In this document: positions 8,674-18,118 of the stretch, in pieces
Position numbering within the stretch: position 1 is the first letter of the stretch
Layout: each line of letters begins with the position of its first letter
NCBI RefSeq assembly: GCF_023205095.1
Contig: NZ_CP046242.1
Span: 919,001 to 983,000, forward strand
Source: Bizionia sp. M204
GTDB taxonomy: Bacteria > Bacteroidota > Bacteroidia > Flavobacteriales > Flavobacteriaceae
Length of the DNA: 64,000 nt
Reading direction: 5' to 3'
The notes under the pieces: generated by a model
Told to the model about the DNA's origin: nothing
Seen by the model: only the letters and a program-made list of their open reading frames with translations
Database searches by the model: none
Program-made: the position numbers and the translations under genes

Positions 8674-9408
8674 ATGAAAAAACCAGATTTCCAGGGTTTA
8701 AAAGCTTTATTTATTAATTGCACTTTAAAAAAGTCTCCACAAAAAAGCCATACTGAAACCCTTATTAATGTCTCCAAAAGCATCATGGATATAGAAGGCG
8801 TAAAAACGGACGTTATTCGTTTTATTGATGAAAATGTTGCGGTTGGTATTTATCCCGATATGACAGAACATGGATGGAAAACCGATGTTTGGCCAGAATT
8901 ATTTAAAAAAGTGATGGATGCTGATATTCTTATTATAGGTACACCAATTTGGTTAGGTGAAAAATCGTCAGAAGCACAAAAACTCATTGAGCGATTATAT
9001 GCTATGAGCAGTAAAACCAACGACAAAGGTCAATATATTTTTTACGGAAAGGTTGGTGGTTGTATGATTACAGGAAATGAAGATGGCGTAAAACATTGTG
9101 CTATGGGTATTTTATACGCCATGCAACATGTTGGATATTCCATTCCACCACAAGCTGATTGTGGTTGGATTGGCGAAGTAGGCCCTGGTCCAAGTTATGG
9201 TGATACAGAATGGCAAGATGAAAAAATAAATCCGCCAGTTGGTTTTGATAGCGATTTCACTAATAGAAATACGACATTTATGACCTATAATTTGTTGCAT
9301 TTAGCCACTATGTTGAAAGCACAAATTGGATATCCTAATTATGGAAATTCTCGCGAAGATTGGGATGATGGAAGACGTTGGGATTTTGAAAATCCAGAAT
9401 ATCGCTAG
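8674..9408 (+). CDS. Flavodoxin-fold NAD(P)H-dependent reductase family protein
   Basis: A 244-residue protein with a flavodoxin-like fold. The N-terminal strand and FMN phosphate loop read KALFINCTLKKSPQKSHTE, followed by ADILIIGTPIWLGEKSS near residue 90 and GGCMITGNEDG near residue 128, the usual positions of the three FMN-binding loops in NADPH-dependent FMN reductases and WrbA-like proteins. The acceptor is unknown. ATG at 8674 is preferred over a TTG at 8647 in the same frame, because the added residues are not family-like and the folded leader ends there. It stands alone and converges with the minus-strand gene ending at 9419. Confidence 0.82.
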   Translation: MKKPDFQGLKALFINCTLKKSPQKSHTETLINVSKSIMDIEGVKTDVIRFIDENVAVGIYPDMTEHGWKTDVWPELFKKVMDADILIIGTPIWLGEKSSEAQKLIERLYAMSSKTNDKGQYIFYGKVGGCMITGNEDGVKHCAMGILYAMQHVGYSIPPQADCGWIGEVGPGPSYGDTEWQDEKINPPVGFDSDFTNRNTTFMTYNLLHLATMLKAQIGYPNYGNSREDWDDGRRWDFENPEYR

Positions 9409-9418
9409 TTACTCTAAT

Positions 9419-11122
9419 TTACTTGTATAAAATTATTTGGCTGTAGAAACCATCTTTAAGATGCTCGGTTCGCAACTGTGGTACAACTGAAAAGTTGTTC
9501 TTAAAATAGTTTAATTGTGGGCTGCTAACAGCTGGTATTGGCGTACCACCTGTTTCCCAGAAAAAACTCCTGTTTTTTGGCGTGTTAATAGTTGTGTTTC
9601 CAATTGCTCTAGTGTCATATTTTACTTGAAATTTGCTGTTCTTATGGGGTAGGAGAATATACGCTGTTTTAAATATGGAAGTTTGTTGATGTTGTGTATT
9701 ATTTGTTAAAGCTTGCTTATTAATCGGGATAAACACAGCGATAAAAGCCATCATCGTGCTAAAAACAAATAGAGTTTTAATAATACTCCTCTTTAATTTA
9801 AAAATACTTAAAATCATTAAACCGGATATTAATATAAATGGTAAAAAGAAGCGGTATTGTGGTGATGTGTTCCATAAAATAATCATAGTTGCAACAAGCA
9901 TGATATAGAAAACCCAATAGCCTTTTTGGTGAAACCATTTTTTAATGATAAACGGTAAAATAATTAAAAGAATTATTAATATTTTATTAAATATGCCATG
10001 AATTCCAGAGGCAAATAGCCAGTGCTTCATACGCTCTATTAAAGATGTTTTGGCAAAAACGTCCGGAGTCATTTGATAACCATAAGCCAAACCATACTCT
10101 TTAAAATAAATGGCAATAGTTTCAGGAAGATGCCAATCTAATTTAAGGCTATCAAGCCCTAAAACAGGATACAATGGATTTCCGGTAAGGATTGTATTTT
10201 TAAGGATTAACAGGCAGCTTGAAACTCCTAAAATCGAAAATATACTTACGTTTAAAAATCGTGTTTGTTTATAAAATTTCGCATAAACAGCAATTAGGAA
10301 CAGTATAAATGGTAAAGCTGTAAGTTTGATGCACACCATAAATACTGTTAATAGGGTGAGGGATAGAAACACATCTTTTTGGTATTCGCCATAGGTAGTA
10401 ATAAATTGATAAAAACTAATTACCGAAAGCACATAAATGGCTAAATCTGGCGATGGTGCGCTTATGAATTGGAAGAGTAGGAGGTTTACAATAGGAAATA
10501 ATCCAATAAGCAAATATCTTTTAGGGGGAATGCCGGATTTACAATAAGTATTTATGTTTACGATGGCGTAAACATTGGCTAGGAGTAAAGCTAAACCGCT
10601 TAAATCGTTAAGAGAATTGGTTAAGAAACTGAAGCTAAAGGCACTTTGTAGAATATGCCAACCGGAAGTTTGTCCTAGAAATAAATGTAAATTCACCAAC
10701 CCTTTTACAAAACCGTAATTATTGAGCCAAGCAATGGTTTGAATATAATAGGTTTCATTATCCACTAATAATGGAGCAGAAGCGCATTGTGCTAAAATGA
10801 GGATTGTAATTACTGCTAATAAACTCTTAAAAAAAACGGATAAGCCTTTAAATTCAAGAACGAAACTCTTTAAAAGGGCCTTTATATATTTTAAATTAAG
10901 ACCTAGTAAAACACAGGATATTAGTATTAAAACAACATGATAGTTAACATTTACAGGAAATCCAATAGCCCAAAACCCTGTAAAGAGCATGATACCAAAT
11001 AATCCATGAAATATGGTAATGATAAAATTACATGCTTTTATTCTTAAAACTCGATTCAGGCTTACACCAAAAATGATACTTATGAAAATGATGTAAATCC
11101 AAGAAAGGAGTATTAATAGCAT
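9419..11122 (-). CDS. Polytopic membrane protein, GT-C glycosyltransferase-like
   Basis: A 567-residue protein with many hydrophobic segments across nearly its whole length. Between early membrane helices there is an acidic luminal or periplasmic loop, DNETYYIQTIAWLNNYGF (near residue 120), with WHILQSAFSF after it; later comes GNPLYPVLG. Acidic loops at this place and the ~12-helix profile fit GT-C glycosyltransferases or the LIC_10190-type membrane family, but no specific donor or acceptor can be assigned. The soluble C-terminal tail is about 90 residues. It ends 10 bases from the end of the convergent reductase gene, with no clear terminator between them. Confidence 0.6.
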   Translation of the reverse strand: MLLILLSWIYIIFISIIFGVSLNRVLRIKACNFIITIFHGLFGIMLFTGFWAIGFPVNVNYHVVLILISCVLLGLNLKYIKALLKSFVLEFKGLSVFFKSLLAVITILILAQCASAPLLVDNETYYIQTIAWLNNYGFVKGLVNLHLFLGQTSGWHILQSAFSFSFLTNSLNDLSGLALLLANVYAIVNINTYCKSGIPPKRYLLIGLFPIVNLLLFQFISAPSPDLAIYVLSVISFYQFITTYGEYQKDVFLSLTLLTVFMVCIKLTALPFILFLIAVYAKFYKQTRFLNVSIFSILGVSSCLLILKNTILTGNPLYPVLGLDSLKLDWHLPETIAIYFKEYGLAYGYQMTPDVFAKTSLIERMKHWLFASGIHGIFNKILIILLIILPFIIKKWFHQKGYWVFYIMLVATMIILWNTSPQYRFFLPFILISGLMILSIFKLKRSIIKTLFVFSTMMAFIAVFIPINKQALTNNTQHQQTSIFKTAYILLPHKNSKFQVKYDTRAIGNTTINTPKNRSFFWETGGTPIPAVSSPQLNYFKNNFSVVPQLRTEHLKDGFYSQIILYK

Positions 11123-11161
11123 ATTTATGACAACCGGTTTAGTGCATTATAAACTTATCAT

Positions 11162-11198
11162 AAAAAAGGCATTTTGGCAAGTTGTATCTCCCAAAATG
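11162..11198 (-). terminator. Intrinsic terminator after the LolD-type ATPase gene
   Basis: CATTTTGG (11170-11177) pairs with CCAAAATG (11191-11198). On the minus strand the hairpin is followed by a run of six T (A-run at 11162-11167 on the plus strand). It lies just after the stop of the ATPase gene at 11211 and separates it from the next minus-strand gene. Confidence 0.6.
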
Positions 11199-11210
11199 AC
11201 AGATGCATTT

Positions 11211-11879
11211 TTAATGACCACATACTATGCGACCATCAACCATGGTTAATTTACGGTCTGCCATATTAGCTAACTCTTCATTATGTGTAACAATAACGAA
11301 GGTTTGTCCAAATTCGTCCCGTAATTTAAAAAATAGATTATGTAAGTTTTCAGCCGATTCGGAATCTAAATTTCCGGATGGTTCATCAGCAAAAATAATT
11401 TTCGGATTGTTAATTAACGCACGAGCTACGGCAACCCGTTGCTGCTCGCCTCCAGAAAGTTCATTGGGTTTGTGTTGTGCACGATCTTTTAATCCTAAAA
11501 AATCTAATAATTCGGTTGCGCGTTTTTCGGCAGCAGCTTTATTGGTTTTTTTAATGTAGGCCGGAATACACACATTTTCAATGGCTGTAAATTCTGGTAA
11601 TAATTGATGAAATTGAAAGATGAATCCAATTTCTTCATTTCGAAATTTTGCTAATCCTTTTTCAGATAAACTACTGATGTCAGTTTTGTTAATTGCAAAG
11701 GTGAAATCTTCTTTTTTTGACGGTTTATCTAACGTACCTAATATTTGAAGAAGCGTTGTTTTTCCTGCGCCTGATGCACCAACAATAGAAACTATTTCGC
11801 CTGCTTTTATATGTAATTCAACACCTTTTAAAACGTGTAAATCTTCGTAGTATTTATGAATATTTTTTGCTGAAATCAT
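11211..11879 (-). CDS. lolD: ABC transporter ATP-binding protein, LolD-like
   Basis: A 222-residue ABC ATPase with Walker [11 protein letters not shown] (near residue 38), the Q-loop region [14 protein letters not shown], signature [15 protein letters not shown] (near residue 145), Walker [14 protein letters not shown] and the switch histidine in VIVTHNEEL. It belongs to the MacB/LolD/FtsE group, and LolD-type subunits power release of lipoproteins from the inner membrane. The start at 11879 gives the canonical [11 protein letters not shown]; a longer form from 11900 adds seven unlikely residues. No permease gene is adjacent, so the partner is encoded elsewhere. It follows the DUF5916 gene after 48 bases. 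Confidence 0.85.
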   Translation of the reverse strand: MISAKNIHKYYEDLHVLKGVELHIKAGEIVSIVGASGAGKTTLLQILGTLDKPSKKEDFTFAINKTDISSLSEKGLAKFRNEEIGFIFQFHQLLPEFTAIENVCIPAYIKKTNKAAAEKRATELLDFLGLKDRAQHKPNELSGGEQQRVAVARALINNPKIIFADEPSGNLDSESAENLHNLFFKLRDEFGQTFVIVTHNEELANMADRKLTMVDGRIVCGH

Positions 11880-11927
11880 TGCTGTAAAATGAACAAGCAA
11901 TGTAATACTTTAAATAACGCTTTACAA

Positions 11928-14363
11928 TTATGAATTTGATTTCTTGTTGAAAACTTTCTTCACATTATTGTAATCAATAAAGTATTGAACTTTTAACGAA
12001 AATGAATTTTGAATAGGCTGATTTAGTAGTCTGTCAAAATTATTTGTAAAGTTAAGTTCCGCTTCTGAATCGTAATTAAATAACTGATTTCTATACAAAG
12101 CCGTTAAAAAGCTTCCAGGAGCAAACTGCCACGAATAACTTAAGTCTAAATTCCAAGTACTAAAGTTAATATTAGGATCATCTAATCCTGCGTCTTCAAA
12201 GGAAACGTTTGTCTCCAGTAAACCGCCATCCTCTTGTAATAGGTAGATGTTATCATCATAAAGAACTGTACTCCAATAATTTCTAAATGTTAGATTTAGT
12301 GAATGGAACGGATTAAAACTATAAGAACCCGTAATACTATTTACCATTGTTTTTTGATCCCGATTTCCAAAAACAATAGCATCTGCTGTATTATCTGCAT
12401 AACCACGATCACCATTAATTTTATCATAATCAAAAGAATAAATAAGTAATAATTTATCGTTTAATTTTAATCGCGGACTAATGCCAAACCAAATATTGTT
12501 TGTTTCTCTGCCATCTTCAAAAAACGTAGCACCTCCAATATTGGCATCAATAGCAAACTTTTTATTATAATTTGAAGAAATCCAAACATTTCCATTTAAC
12601 CGGTTTTCATAAACAAAATAGCGTCCTTCGGCACGAGGCTCAAAATAATCGTATTGTTTTCCAGGTTGAAAATTTACATTTCCACCAAAACCGTGTAAGC
12701 TTTTTAATTGAGCAGAAAAAGAAGCGCCAATGGTACTTCCTGTATACGTACTAGGGTTTGATAAACGGTTATAGTCTATCCATGTATTAAAATTATATCG
12801 GAGGAAATTACTTGTTGGTTCAAATGTGCGATAAGACGCTTCCACACCAAAATTGCTGAAATTGTTTCTAAACTGAAGACCTAAATCGTTGATATCATAT
12901 GTGTCATCCGCAAATTCATGTCCAACCCAATATTGCCAATTTCCAAAAACTTTGGCTAATTCTAAAGTATAACTATATCCTGTCTCCGTACCAGACTCCA
13001 AATTAACGTTACTCATTTTTAATTCGGCTTCCAAATTATAGGTGTTTTTCTTGGTGGTTAAATCTGCTAAAAGGCCAGTAACATTGGCATCCCGAAAATG
13101 GCCATTTCTAGTAACGTTGGTATTTATTAAACTAACAGATGAGTTTTGATTAAATTGTTGATCCACCACTAAAATATTATAATTTGCAAGTGGTTCTACC
13201 AATTCTTTACGACTAGTGTAGGTGTCTAAATTGGTAACTTTAGCATATGTTTTTTCTGTAATAGCATTAAAAACCCCAACACCTAAACCGTTTTTTGTTC
13301 TTCCGGATACTTTTAGGGCGTTTAAAACCTTGGTTTGACTTGGATAATCTTGAACCTCTTCATTTGGACCTAATGATACCGAACCTGAAGGTTCATTTCC
13401 AACACGCCGCGAGAAGAATAAGTCGCCTTTTGTAAAAAGATCCACACCTTCCGTAAAAAACTGACGCTGTTCAGAAAAGGTTTGTTCAAAAGGGCCTAGA
13501 TTTAATTCCACTCGATCAAAACCGGCTTGACTGAAGTCTGGTATTAATGTAGCATCCAACGTAAAGTTTTCGGTGATACCATATTTTAAATCCATTCCGG
13601 CATTGAATTGAGTTTCTGTGTCTCCATCATAGGTATTAACAATTCCTGATACAAACGGATAGAATGTAAGTCTTGTTGGCGGATCTAAATTGGTTAAACC
13701 TTTTAATTGACCGTTGTATATTCCTACATTTCCTTTAGTAACATCAATTGGGTTCCATGTAAACTGGGAACGATTCCTTCGATAATGTCTATGAATTTGT
13801 AAACCCCAAGTTGGAACTTCTTGGTTAGAAAAACGTAAGGTTCTGTATGGTATTTTCATTTCAACAATCCAACCATCATCTACAATTTTCACCGCACTTT
13901 CCCACACAGCATTCCATCCAAAATCCTCACCAATTCCTGGCGATTCAATTGCATCTGCTTGAACGCCAGAACTGAAAACAAAAAATTCAGTATTATTTTG
14001 TCCGTCGTTATTTGGATTTAAAATAAATCCGAAAAAATCAGATTGACCAAAGTCATCACGACGGGTTAATTGACGCATAATATCTTTGGGATTATCATAT
14101 AAATAAGCGCCAACATAAATAGCATCATCATCATAAGTTATTTTTACAACGGTACGGGTTTCATGCGTTTCTTTTACACCCATTTCTGGGTCAAACTGAA
14201 TGAAATCTTTGGCTTCTTCTACATTTTTCCACGATTCATCATCCAGAATACCATCAATTTTTGGTGCGGAGGTTGTTCGTGTTATATTTAAGGTTTTCTT
14301 CTCTTGCGCAAAGGTGATTATATAGCAAAATGAGAATACTAAAAGAAACAGCCTGTTTTTCAT
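11928..14363 (-). CDS. DUF5916 outer-membrane protein with N-terminal CBM9-like domain
   Basis: An 811-residue exported protein. It opens with a signal peptide (hydrophobic residues 4-17, ending FAQ), then a CBM9-like beta-sandwich of about residues 25-215 (APKIDGILDDESW, DAIYVGAYLYDNP, WIVEMKIPYRTLRF). The long remainder is DUF5916, with the alternating hydrophobic and polar strands of an outer-membrane beta-barrel and SEQRQFFTEGVDLF near residue 295. DUF5916 proteins are common in Bacteroidota; their substrate is not established, though the N-terminal module resembles carbohydrate-binding domains. It precedes the LolD-like gene by 48 bases and may be cotranscribed with it. Confidence 0.85.
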   Translation of the reverse strand: MKNRLFLLVFSFCYIITFAQEKKTLNITRTTSAPKIDGILDDESWKNVEEAKDFIQFDPEMGVKETHETRTVVKITYDDDAIYVGAYLYDNPKDIMRQLTRRDDFGQSDFFGFILNPNNDGQNNTEFFVFSSGVQADAIESPGIGEDFGWNAVWESAVKIVDDGWIVEMKIPYRTLRFSNQEVPTWGLQIHRHYRRNRSQFTWNPIDVTKGNVGIYNGQLKGLTNLDPPTRLTFYPFVSGIVNTYDGDTETQFNAGMDLKYGITENFTLDATLIPDFSQAGFDRVELNLGPFEQTFSEQRQFFTEGVDLFTKGDLFFSRRVGNEPSGSVSLGPNEEVQDYPSQTKVLNALKVSGRTKNGLGVGVFNAITEKTYAKVTNLDTYTSRKELVEPLANYNILVVDQQFNQNSSVSLINTNVTRNGHFRDANVTGLLADLTTKKNTYNLEAELKMSNVNLESGTETGYSYTLELAKVFGNWQYWVGHEFADDTYDINDLGLQFRNNFSNFGVEASYRTFEPTSNFLRYNFNTWIDYNRLSNPSTYTGSTIGASFSAQLKSLHGFGGNVNFQPGKQYDYFEPRAEGRYFVYENRLNGNVWISSNYNKKFAIDANIGGATFFEDGRETNNIWFGISPRLKLNDKLLLIYSFDYDKINGDRGYADNTADAIVFGNRDQKTMVNSITGSYSFNPFHSLNLTFRNYWSTVLYDDNIYLLQEDGGLLETNVSFEDAGLDDPNINFSTWNLDLSYSWQFAPGSFLTALYRNQLFNYDSEAELNFTNNFDRLLNQPIQNSFSLKVQYFIDYNNVKKVFNKKSNS

Positions 14364-14432
14364 GTGGTTTTTGGAAGATTGATTTTATAGTTTTATAGAC
14401 TACAAAAAATTAAAGTTGTTACACTTTGGCTG

Positions 14433-14440
14433 CAAATCTA
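14433..14440 (-). promoter_or_regulatory. Possible -7 element for the DUF5916 gene
   Basis: On the minus strand the sequence is TAGATTTG, a full match to the Bacteroidota -7 box TAnnTTTG, about 70 bases upstream of the ATG at 14363. No good -33 TTG was found at the expected distance, so confidence is limited. Confidence 0.3.
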
Positions 14441-14641
14441 AACGGCTTAATTAAAAAAGAATCATAATTAAACGTTAAAAACAAGGTTTTAATTATGAAT
14501 TGTTTACGTTTCTAGTCTTTATATTATTACTTTTTTAATACAATAAATGAATTAGAGTTATTCGTTAAACGACTGACATTTGGAGGAATACTATTTTTGG
14601 AATACTATTTGCATTTCTAATATTAGAATTAGTTAAAATAT

Positions 14642-14953
14642 ATGAGTTTAGAAAAATTAAGTAAATCAAAAAAACTGGTAGTCGGTTTGTTTTTTGATGC
14701 CATGGGATATGTGTCGTACGTATTTCCGCCTTTCGATTTTGTTTGGGCGCCATTATCAGCATATTTAATGAGCAAGATGTATGCTGGTAGGAAAGGTAAA
14801 ATTGCAGCTGCTTTCTCTTTTGTGGAAGAGGCCTTGCCTTTTGTGGATATTATTCCATCGTTTTCAATTATGTGGTTTTATACCTTTTATTTGTCTACAG
14901 ACGAAAAATCAGTAGAATTAATAGAAGAAGAAAAAAAAAGAGTGATTAAATAA
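14642..14953 (+). CDS. Small conserved-type membrane protein, function unknown
   Basis: A 103-residue protein not recognised as a named family. It has two hydrophobic regions: about residues 12-45, containing GYVSYVFPPFDFVWAP, and about 65-85, containing FVDIIPSFSIMWFYTFYL. A short basic stretch (AGRKGK) lies between them and the C-terminal tail is lysine/glutamate-rich. The coding character looks real: the ATG is followed by a lysine-rich N-terminus, and the gene ends exactly in a strong bidirectional terminator whose stem includes the stop codon. It converges with the TonB receptor gene. Confidence 0.65.
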   Translation: MSLEKLSKSKKLVVGLFFDAMGYVSYVFPPFDFVWAPLSAYLMSKMYAGRKGKIAAAFSFVEEALPFVDIIPSFSIMWFYTFYLSTDEKSVELIEEEKKRVIK

Positions 14954-14966
14954 TCACTCTTTTTTT
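14933..14966. terminator. Bidirectional intrinsic terminator
   Basis: AGAGTGATTA (14939-14948) pairs perfectly with TAATCACTCT (14951-14960) across a two-base gap. Six A lie before and six T after the stem, so it can end transcription on both strands. It serves the small plus-strand gene, whose TAA stop (14951-14953) is inside the stem, and the TonB receptor gene on the minus strand. Confidence 0.9.
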
Positions 14967-14971
14967 ATAGT

Positions 14972-17224
14972 TTATAAGGAATAGGTGAGTCCTAAACTGA
15001 AATTTCGTCCCATATTAAAAATACCATCCGGTTTTAAGCGTGACAGATGATTAACATAAGTTTTATCCGTTAAATTAGTTCCTGAAATAATGATGGACAA
15101 ATCATTATTAAACACTTTAATATTTCCACCAAACCCCGCGCTTAGTAAATTGTAACTACCGGTTGCTGTTTCAAAAGTACTCACGTTATCTTGGCTAAAC
15201 ACGGATTTTAGCTTAACAAAAGCATACATATTTGTTTCTTCCTTATAATCAAATTCTACACGAATGGTATTGTTTATACTATTTGCAGGAATTAAAGGTA
15301 AATAATCACCTGAATCTAATTTTCCGGTAACTGTTTCAAAACTACTTTCATAGTGCAGCCAATCTAAAGGGTGTGGATGAAAATGCAAACCAATTTCACC
15401 ACCATATAATGCAGAGTTATCCTGAACATAGTTGTAAACAGGTGTGTTATTTATAGATGTCCCGTTTGGTGATAAGTAGATGTAATCATTTACGTGATTA
15501 TAAAAACCGTTTACAAAAAACTCAATATGCTCGCTTTTAAACTCTAAAGCCAAATCGGTTTGAAAATTTTGTTCATTATTTAAATCAATATTCCCAATTT
15601 CATATCTATTTGTACCATGATGAACACCATCTGAAGTTAATTCAGCTAAATTAGGAGCTCTAAAACCTGTTGCCAAATTTAAACGTGCTGTTATATTTTC
15701 AGTAAGATTCGTTTTTACACCAAAAGCACCATTAAAACTATTGAAGGTTTTATTTATGTTATTGTCAATTTGTAGCCAGCGGTTGTCATATCGTGCACCT
15801 AATTGTATATCGAATTTTTCAAAATGAATATGTGACATGGCCAAAATACCAAAATCATTAGTAACGGCATTTGGAATTAATTCTTCTTCACCATAATTAG
15901 TATTCACTTGATTCATACCTTGAACACCAACAATTGTTTCAAATTTACCCAAAATAGGTAAGTGGTATTTCACATCATAATTAGCAGTTATAAGCTTCAT
16001 TTGAAGGGCAGGATGTAAGGTTTCATGTTCTTCGTCATGATGTTCGTCTTCATGCTCATCGTGATCTTCCTCATGATCGTGGTCGTGGTCGTGATCATGA
16101 TCATGTTCATCTTCAAATTCGTTACGGTTATTATAGATATACCCTAAATTAAATTCCAATTTCGAATTATTAAAAAACACGGTTGAGCGCGAACTAAATA
16201 TATGATTCGTTAATTCCTGATATGGCAATAAAGGCGTTTTATTAGTTGATTGCTCACCAATGGCTTCTGGAATTCCTATTTTGGAATGATTGACATTATA
16301 ACGAAAATCTGTCTTGAAGTTCGTAGATTGGTAGCCAAGGCCCGCTTTAAAATCTTGTTCTTTAAAACGTGTGTTGGTCACGCGATAATCGGCTGTATTG
16401 TAATCGGCATGTTCTGTAACACTACCTCTAAATAACACCTTAAACGCTTCGCCAGATGCTTTGTAACCAGCATTTGTACTGTAACCTTGAGTATTGGTGA
16501 AATAAGTTCCGCCAAAGTCTGCATTACTCGAATTTTGATGCGCAAATTTTTCGGGATTAATATATAAAACGCCACCAAGTGCATCACTTCCATAGAGTAA
16601 GGATGCGGGACCTTTAATGACTTCTACACTTTCTACACCAGCGTCGCTTAAACCCAGTCCATGTTCATCACCAAATTGCTGATTTTCTAATCGGACGCCT
16701 TGAGTATAAACTAGAACACGGTTGGAACTTAAACCGCGAATTACAGGTTTGGTAATGCCTAATCCTGTGCTAACACCTTCAACACCTGCTATATTAGAAA
16801 TACCTTCACCCAGAGTAACGGCTCCAGAAGCTTTTAATTCTTTAATAGTTTGGCGCTCCACCTTCATTACATTATCACTTTGAAGCTTATGGAAAGGTGT
16901 GGATATAATTACCGCTTCCATTTCTATGGCTGAACTAGATAATGTTAATGAAATAGTATCGGTTGTAGGAATAACTAAATTCATAGATTTTGTTCCATAT
17001 CCTACAAAAGAATAGACTAATGAATATAATCCTGACGGTAAATTTTCAATGTTGAAATTACCATCAAAGTCCGTTGTAGTGCCTTTTTCTAATTGGGGAA
17101 AATAAATATTTACGAAAGGTAAACCTTCGCCGGTTTCAGCATCTGTAACGATGCCAGTAATATTGTTTTGACCCATAGCTATTGGAGCCATGGATAAAAA
17201 CAATAGATATAAAATTGTTTTCAT
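14972..17224 (-). CDS. TonB-dependent outer-membrane receptor with histidine-rich loop (probable metal uptake)
   Basis: A 750-residue receptor. A signal peptide (residues 1-18) leads into a carboxypeptidase-regulatory-like beta-sandwich (NITGIVTDAETGEGLPFVN, about residues 22-105). The plug domain holds GVEGVSTGLGITKPVIRGLSSN near residue 148 as two adjoining motifs, plus VEVIKGPASLLYGSDALGG near 200. The barrel ends in an aromatic-rich FSLGLTYSL. An extracellular-type loop at about residues 370-402 is almost all His, Asp and Glu. Similar histidine-rich loops occur in zinc receptors such as ZnuD, so a divalent-metal substrate is likely, though the metal is inferred. It is the last gene of a run with three small envelope genes. 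Confidence 0.92.
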   Translation of the reverse strand: MKTILYLLFLSMAPIAMGQNNITGIVTDAETGEGLPFVNIYFPQLEKGTTTDFDGNFNIENLPSGLYSLVYSFVGYGTKSMNLVIPTTDTISLTLSSSAIEMEAVIISTPFHKLQSDNVMKVERQTIKELKASGAVTLGEGISNIAGVEGVSTGLGITKPVIRGLSSNRVLVYTQGVRLENQQFGDEHGLGLSDAGVESVEVIKGPASLLYGSDALGGVLYINPEKFAHQNSSNADFGGTYFTNTQGYSTNAGYKASGEAFKVLFRGSVTEHADYNTADYRVTNTRFKEQDFKAGLGYQSTNFKTDFRYNVNHSKIGIPEAIGEQSTNKTPLLPYQELTNHIFSSRSTVFFNNSKLEFNLGYIYNNRNEFEDEHDHDHDHDHDHEEDHDEHEDEHHDEEHETLHPALQMKLITANYDVKYHLPILGKFETIVGVQGMNQVNTNYGEEELIPNAVTNDFGILAMSHIHFEKFDIQLGARYDNRWLQIDNNINKTFNSFNGAFGVKTNLTENITARLNLATGFRAPNLAELTSDGVHHGTNRYEIGNIDLNNEQNFQTDLALEFKSEHIEFFVNGFYNHVNDYIYLSPNGTSINNTPVYNYVQDNSALYGGEIGLHFHPHPLDWLHYESSFETVTGKLDSGDYLPLIPANSINNTIRVEFDYKEETNMYAFVKLKSVFSQDNVSTFETATGSYNLLSAGFGGNIKVFNNDLSIIISGTNLTDKTYVNHLSRLKPDGIFNMGRNFSLGLTYSL
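16019..16115 (-). repeat. His/Asp/Glu-rich low-complexity coding repeat
   Basis: Inside the TonB receptor gene, about 95 bases consist of near-repeats of a six-base unit encoding His-Asp (CATGAT/CACGAC on the coding strand), then His-Glu-Asp variants. Codons alternate between synonymous forms, so it is not a perfect microsatellite, but the central CACGAC-CACGAC tract could slip in steps of two residues without a frameshift. Confidence 0.75.
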
Positions 17225-17265
17225 GTATAATGTATTAAGTTAAAATGTAATAAAAAAAAAAGGTA

Positions 17266-17598
17266 TTAACTTAAAACAGGTGGTCCTCTAAGGGAAAAAT
17301 GAAGTTGTTGAAATGGGCTTAAAAAAAAGTATTGTGAGGTAGAAACTTCATGATTCTCGGTAACATTTAAAATGTTGAAGTTTTCCGGAATATGAAAAAA
17401 TTGATTTGCTAATTTAAATTTGTAAAATTCACACTCTAAATCAAGTGTATGGAAATGCGTTGTCGATTTATCAATACAGACTTCATGTTTATGGTTTTCA
17501 AAGATATGAGCAACCTTTACAGCAGCAGGTAAGAGTATAGCACAAACTAAAAGTATTGTGAATCCTTTAAAAATGATATGTTTCTTAAGTTCCTGCAC
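17266..17598 (-). CDS. Small His/Cys-containing envelope protein linked to the TonB receptor
   Basis: A 110-residue protein with one N-terminal membrane or signal segment (about residues 10-30, ILLVCAILLPAAVKVAH is split across it). Next come paired ligand-like residues NHKHEVC, HFH and LECEF in about 35 residues, and a RGPP C-terminus. The pattern suggests metal binding in the periplasm. The start is a GTG at 17598 that shares its G with the TAG stop of the upstream gene, indicating translational coupling. No in-frame ATG lies downstream. It is 41 bases upstream of the TonB receptor gene. The family name is not certain. Confidence 0.7.
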   Translation of the reverse strand: MQELKKHIIFKGFTILLVCAILLPAAVKVAHIFENHKHEVCIDKSTTHFHTLDLECEFYKFKLANQFFHIPENFNILNVTENHEVSTSQYFFLSPFQQLHFSLRGPPVLS

Positions 17599-18092
17599 TA
17601 ATCTAAAAAGCGTTTTAAACCAAATCGTTTGAGCATTTTCTTTTTAAATTCCCAGAAAAATTTAAACTGCCCAAAAAGCCAACCAAATGTAATCAAGAGG
17701 ATTTGATAGAAAACAAGCCCAATAATAATAAATAAAATCCAGTAGAGCAGTGGATTTAAGTTTTCTTTAGTAATTCCCATGAGTTCAATTATAGGTCGTC
17801 CTACGACTAAAGATGAGCTTCCTGTTACCGCAAACACAATGAAAATACGAATAATTTCCCAACGGTATGTAACTTCCCAACGACTTTCAAGTTTTGTAAA
17901 AAGCCATAAGGTTATTTTTAATAAAAGGACAAATAAGATAATTGTATATACAAATTGAATAAGTAGGATTTCAGATAAAGGCAAAAGAAAGGCAAGTCTG
18001 AAACAAGAATACAGAAGGCCAATAATTCCTAAAGCAGGAAATATAAGTTGCCAGTTATGTTGAATTTCCCAAGTTTCTTTGAATTTTTTCAT
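17598..18092 (-). CDS. Four-helix membrane protein, DUF6787-like
   Basis: A 164-residue protein with four clear hydrophobic segments (about residues 15-32, 40-63, 85-105 and 118-140) and a basic C-terminus (FKKKMLKRFGLKRF). The N-terminus FKETWEIQHNWQLIFP and the tryptophan-rich pattern fit a flavobacterial DUF of this size (DUF6787 from memory, unverified). Function unknown. Its stop codon overlaps the GTG start of the small His/Cys gene, and it starts 26 bases after the lipoprotein gene, so the three genes and the receptor appear to form one transcript. Confidence 0.7.
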   Translation of the reverse strand: MKKFKETWEIQHNWQLIFPALGIIGLLYSCFRLAFLLPLSEILLIQFVYTIILFVLLLKITLWLFTKLESRWEVTYRWEIIRIFIVFAVTGSSSLVVGRPIIELMGITKENLNPLLYWILFIIIGLVFYQILLITFGWLFGQFKFFWEFKKKMLKRFGLKRFLD

Positions 18093-18118
18093 ACCGCAAA
18101 TTTGGGTGCAAAGATACT

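Noticed and set aside
11877-11902. Six-base inverted repeat CATTGC/GCAATG at the LolD-like gene start
   Set aside because: Short and expected by chance.
14565-14762. 65-codon minus-strand frame opposite the small membrane protein
   Set aside because: Mostly antisense to the plus-strand gene at 14642, which has a better start, hydrophobic pattern and terminator.
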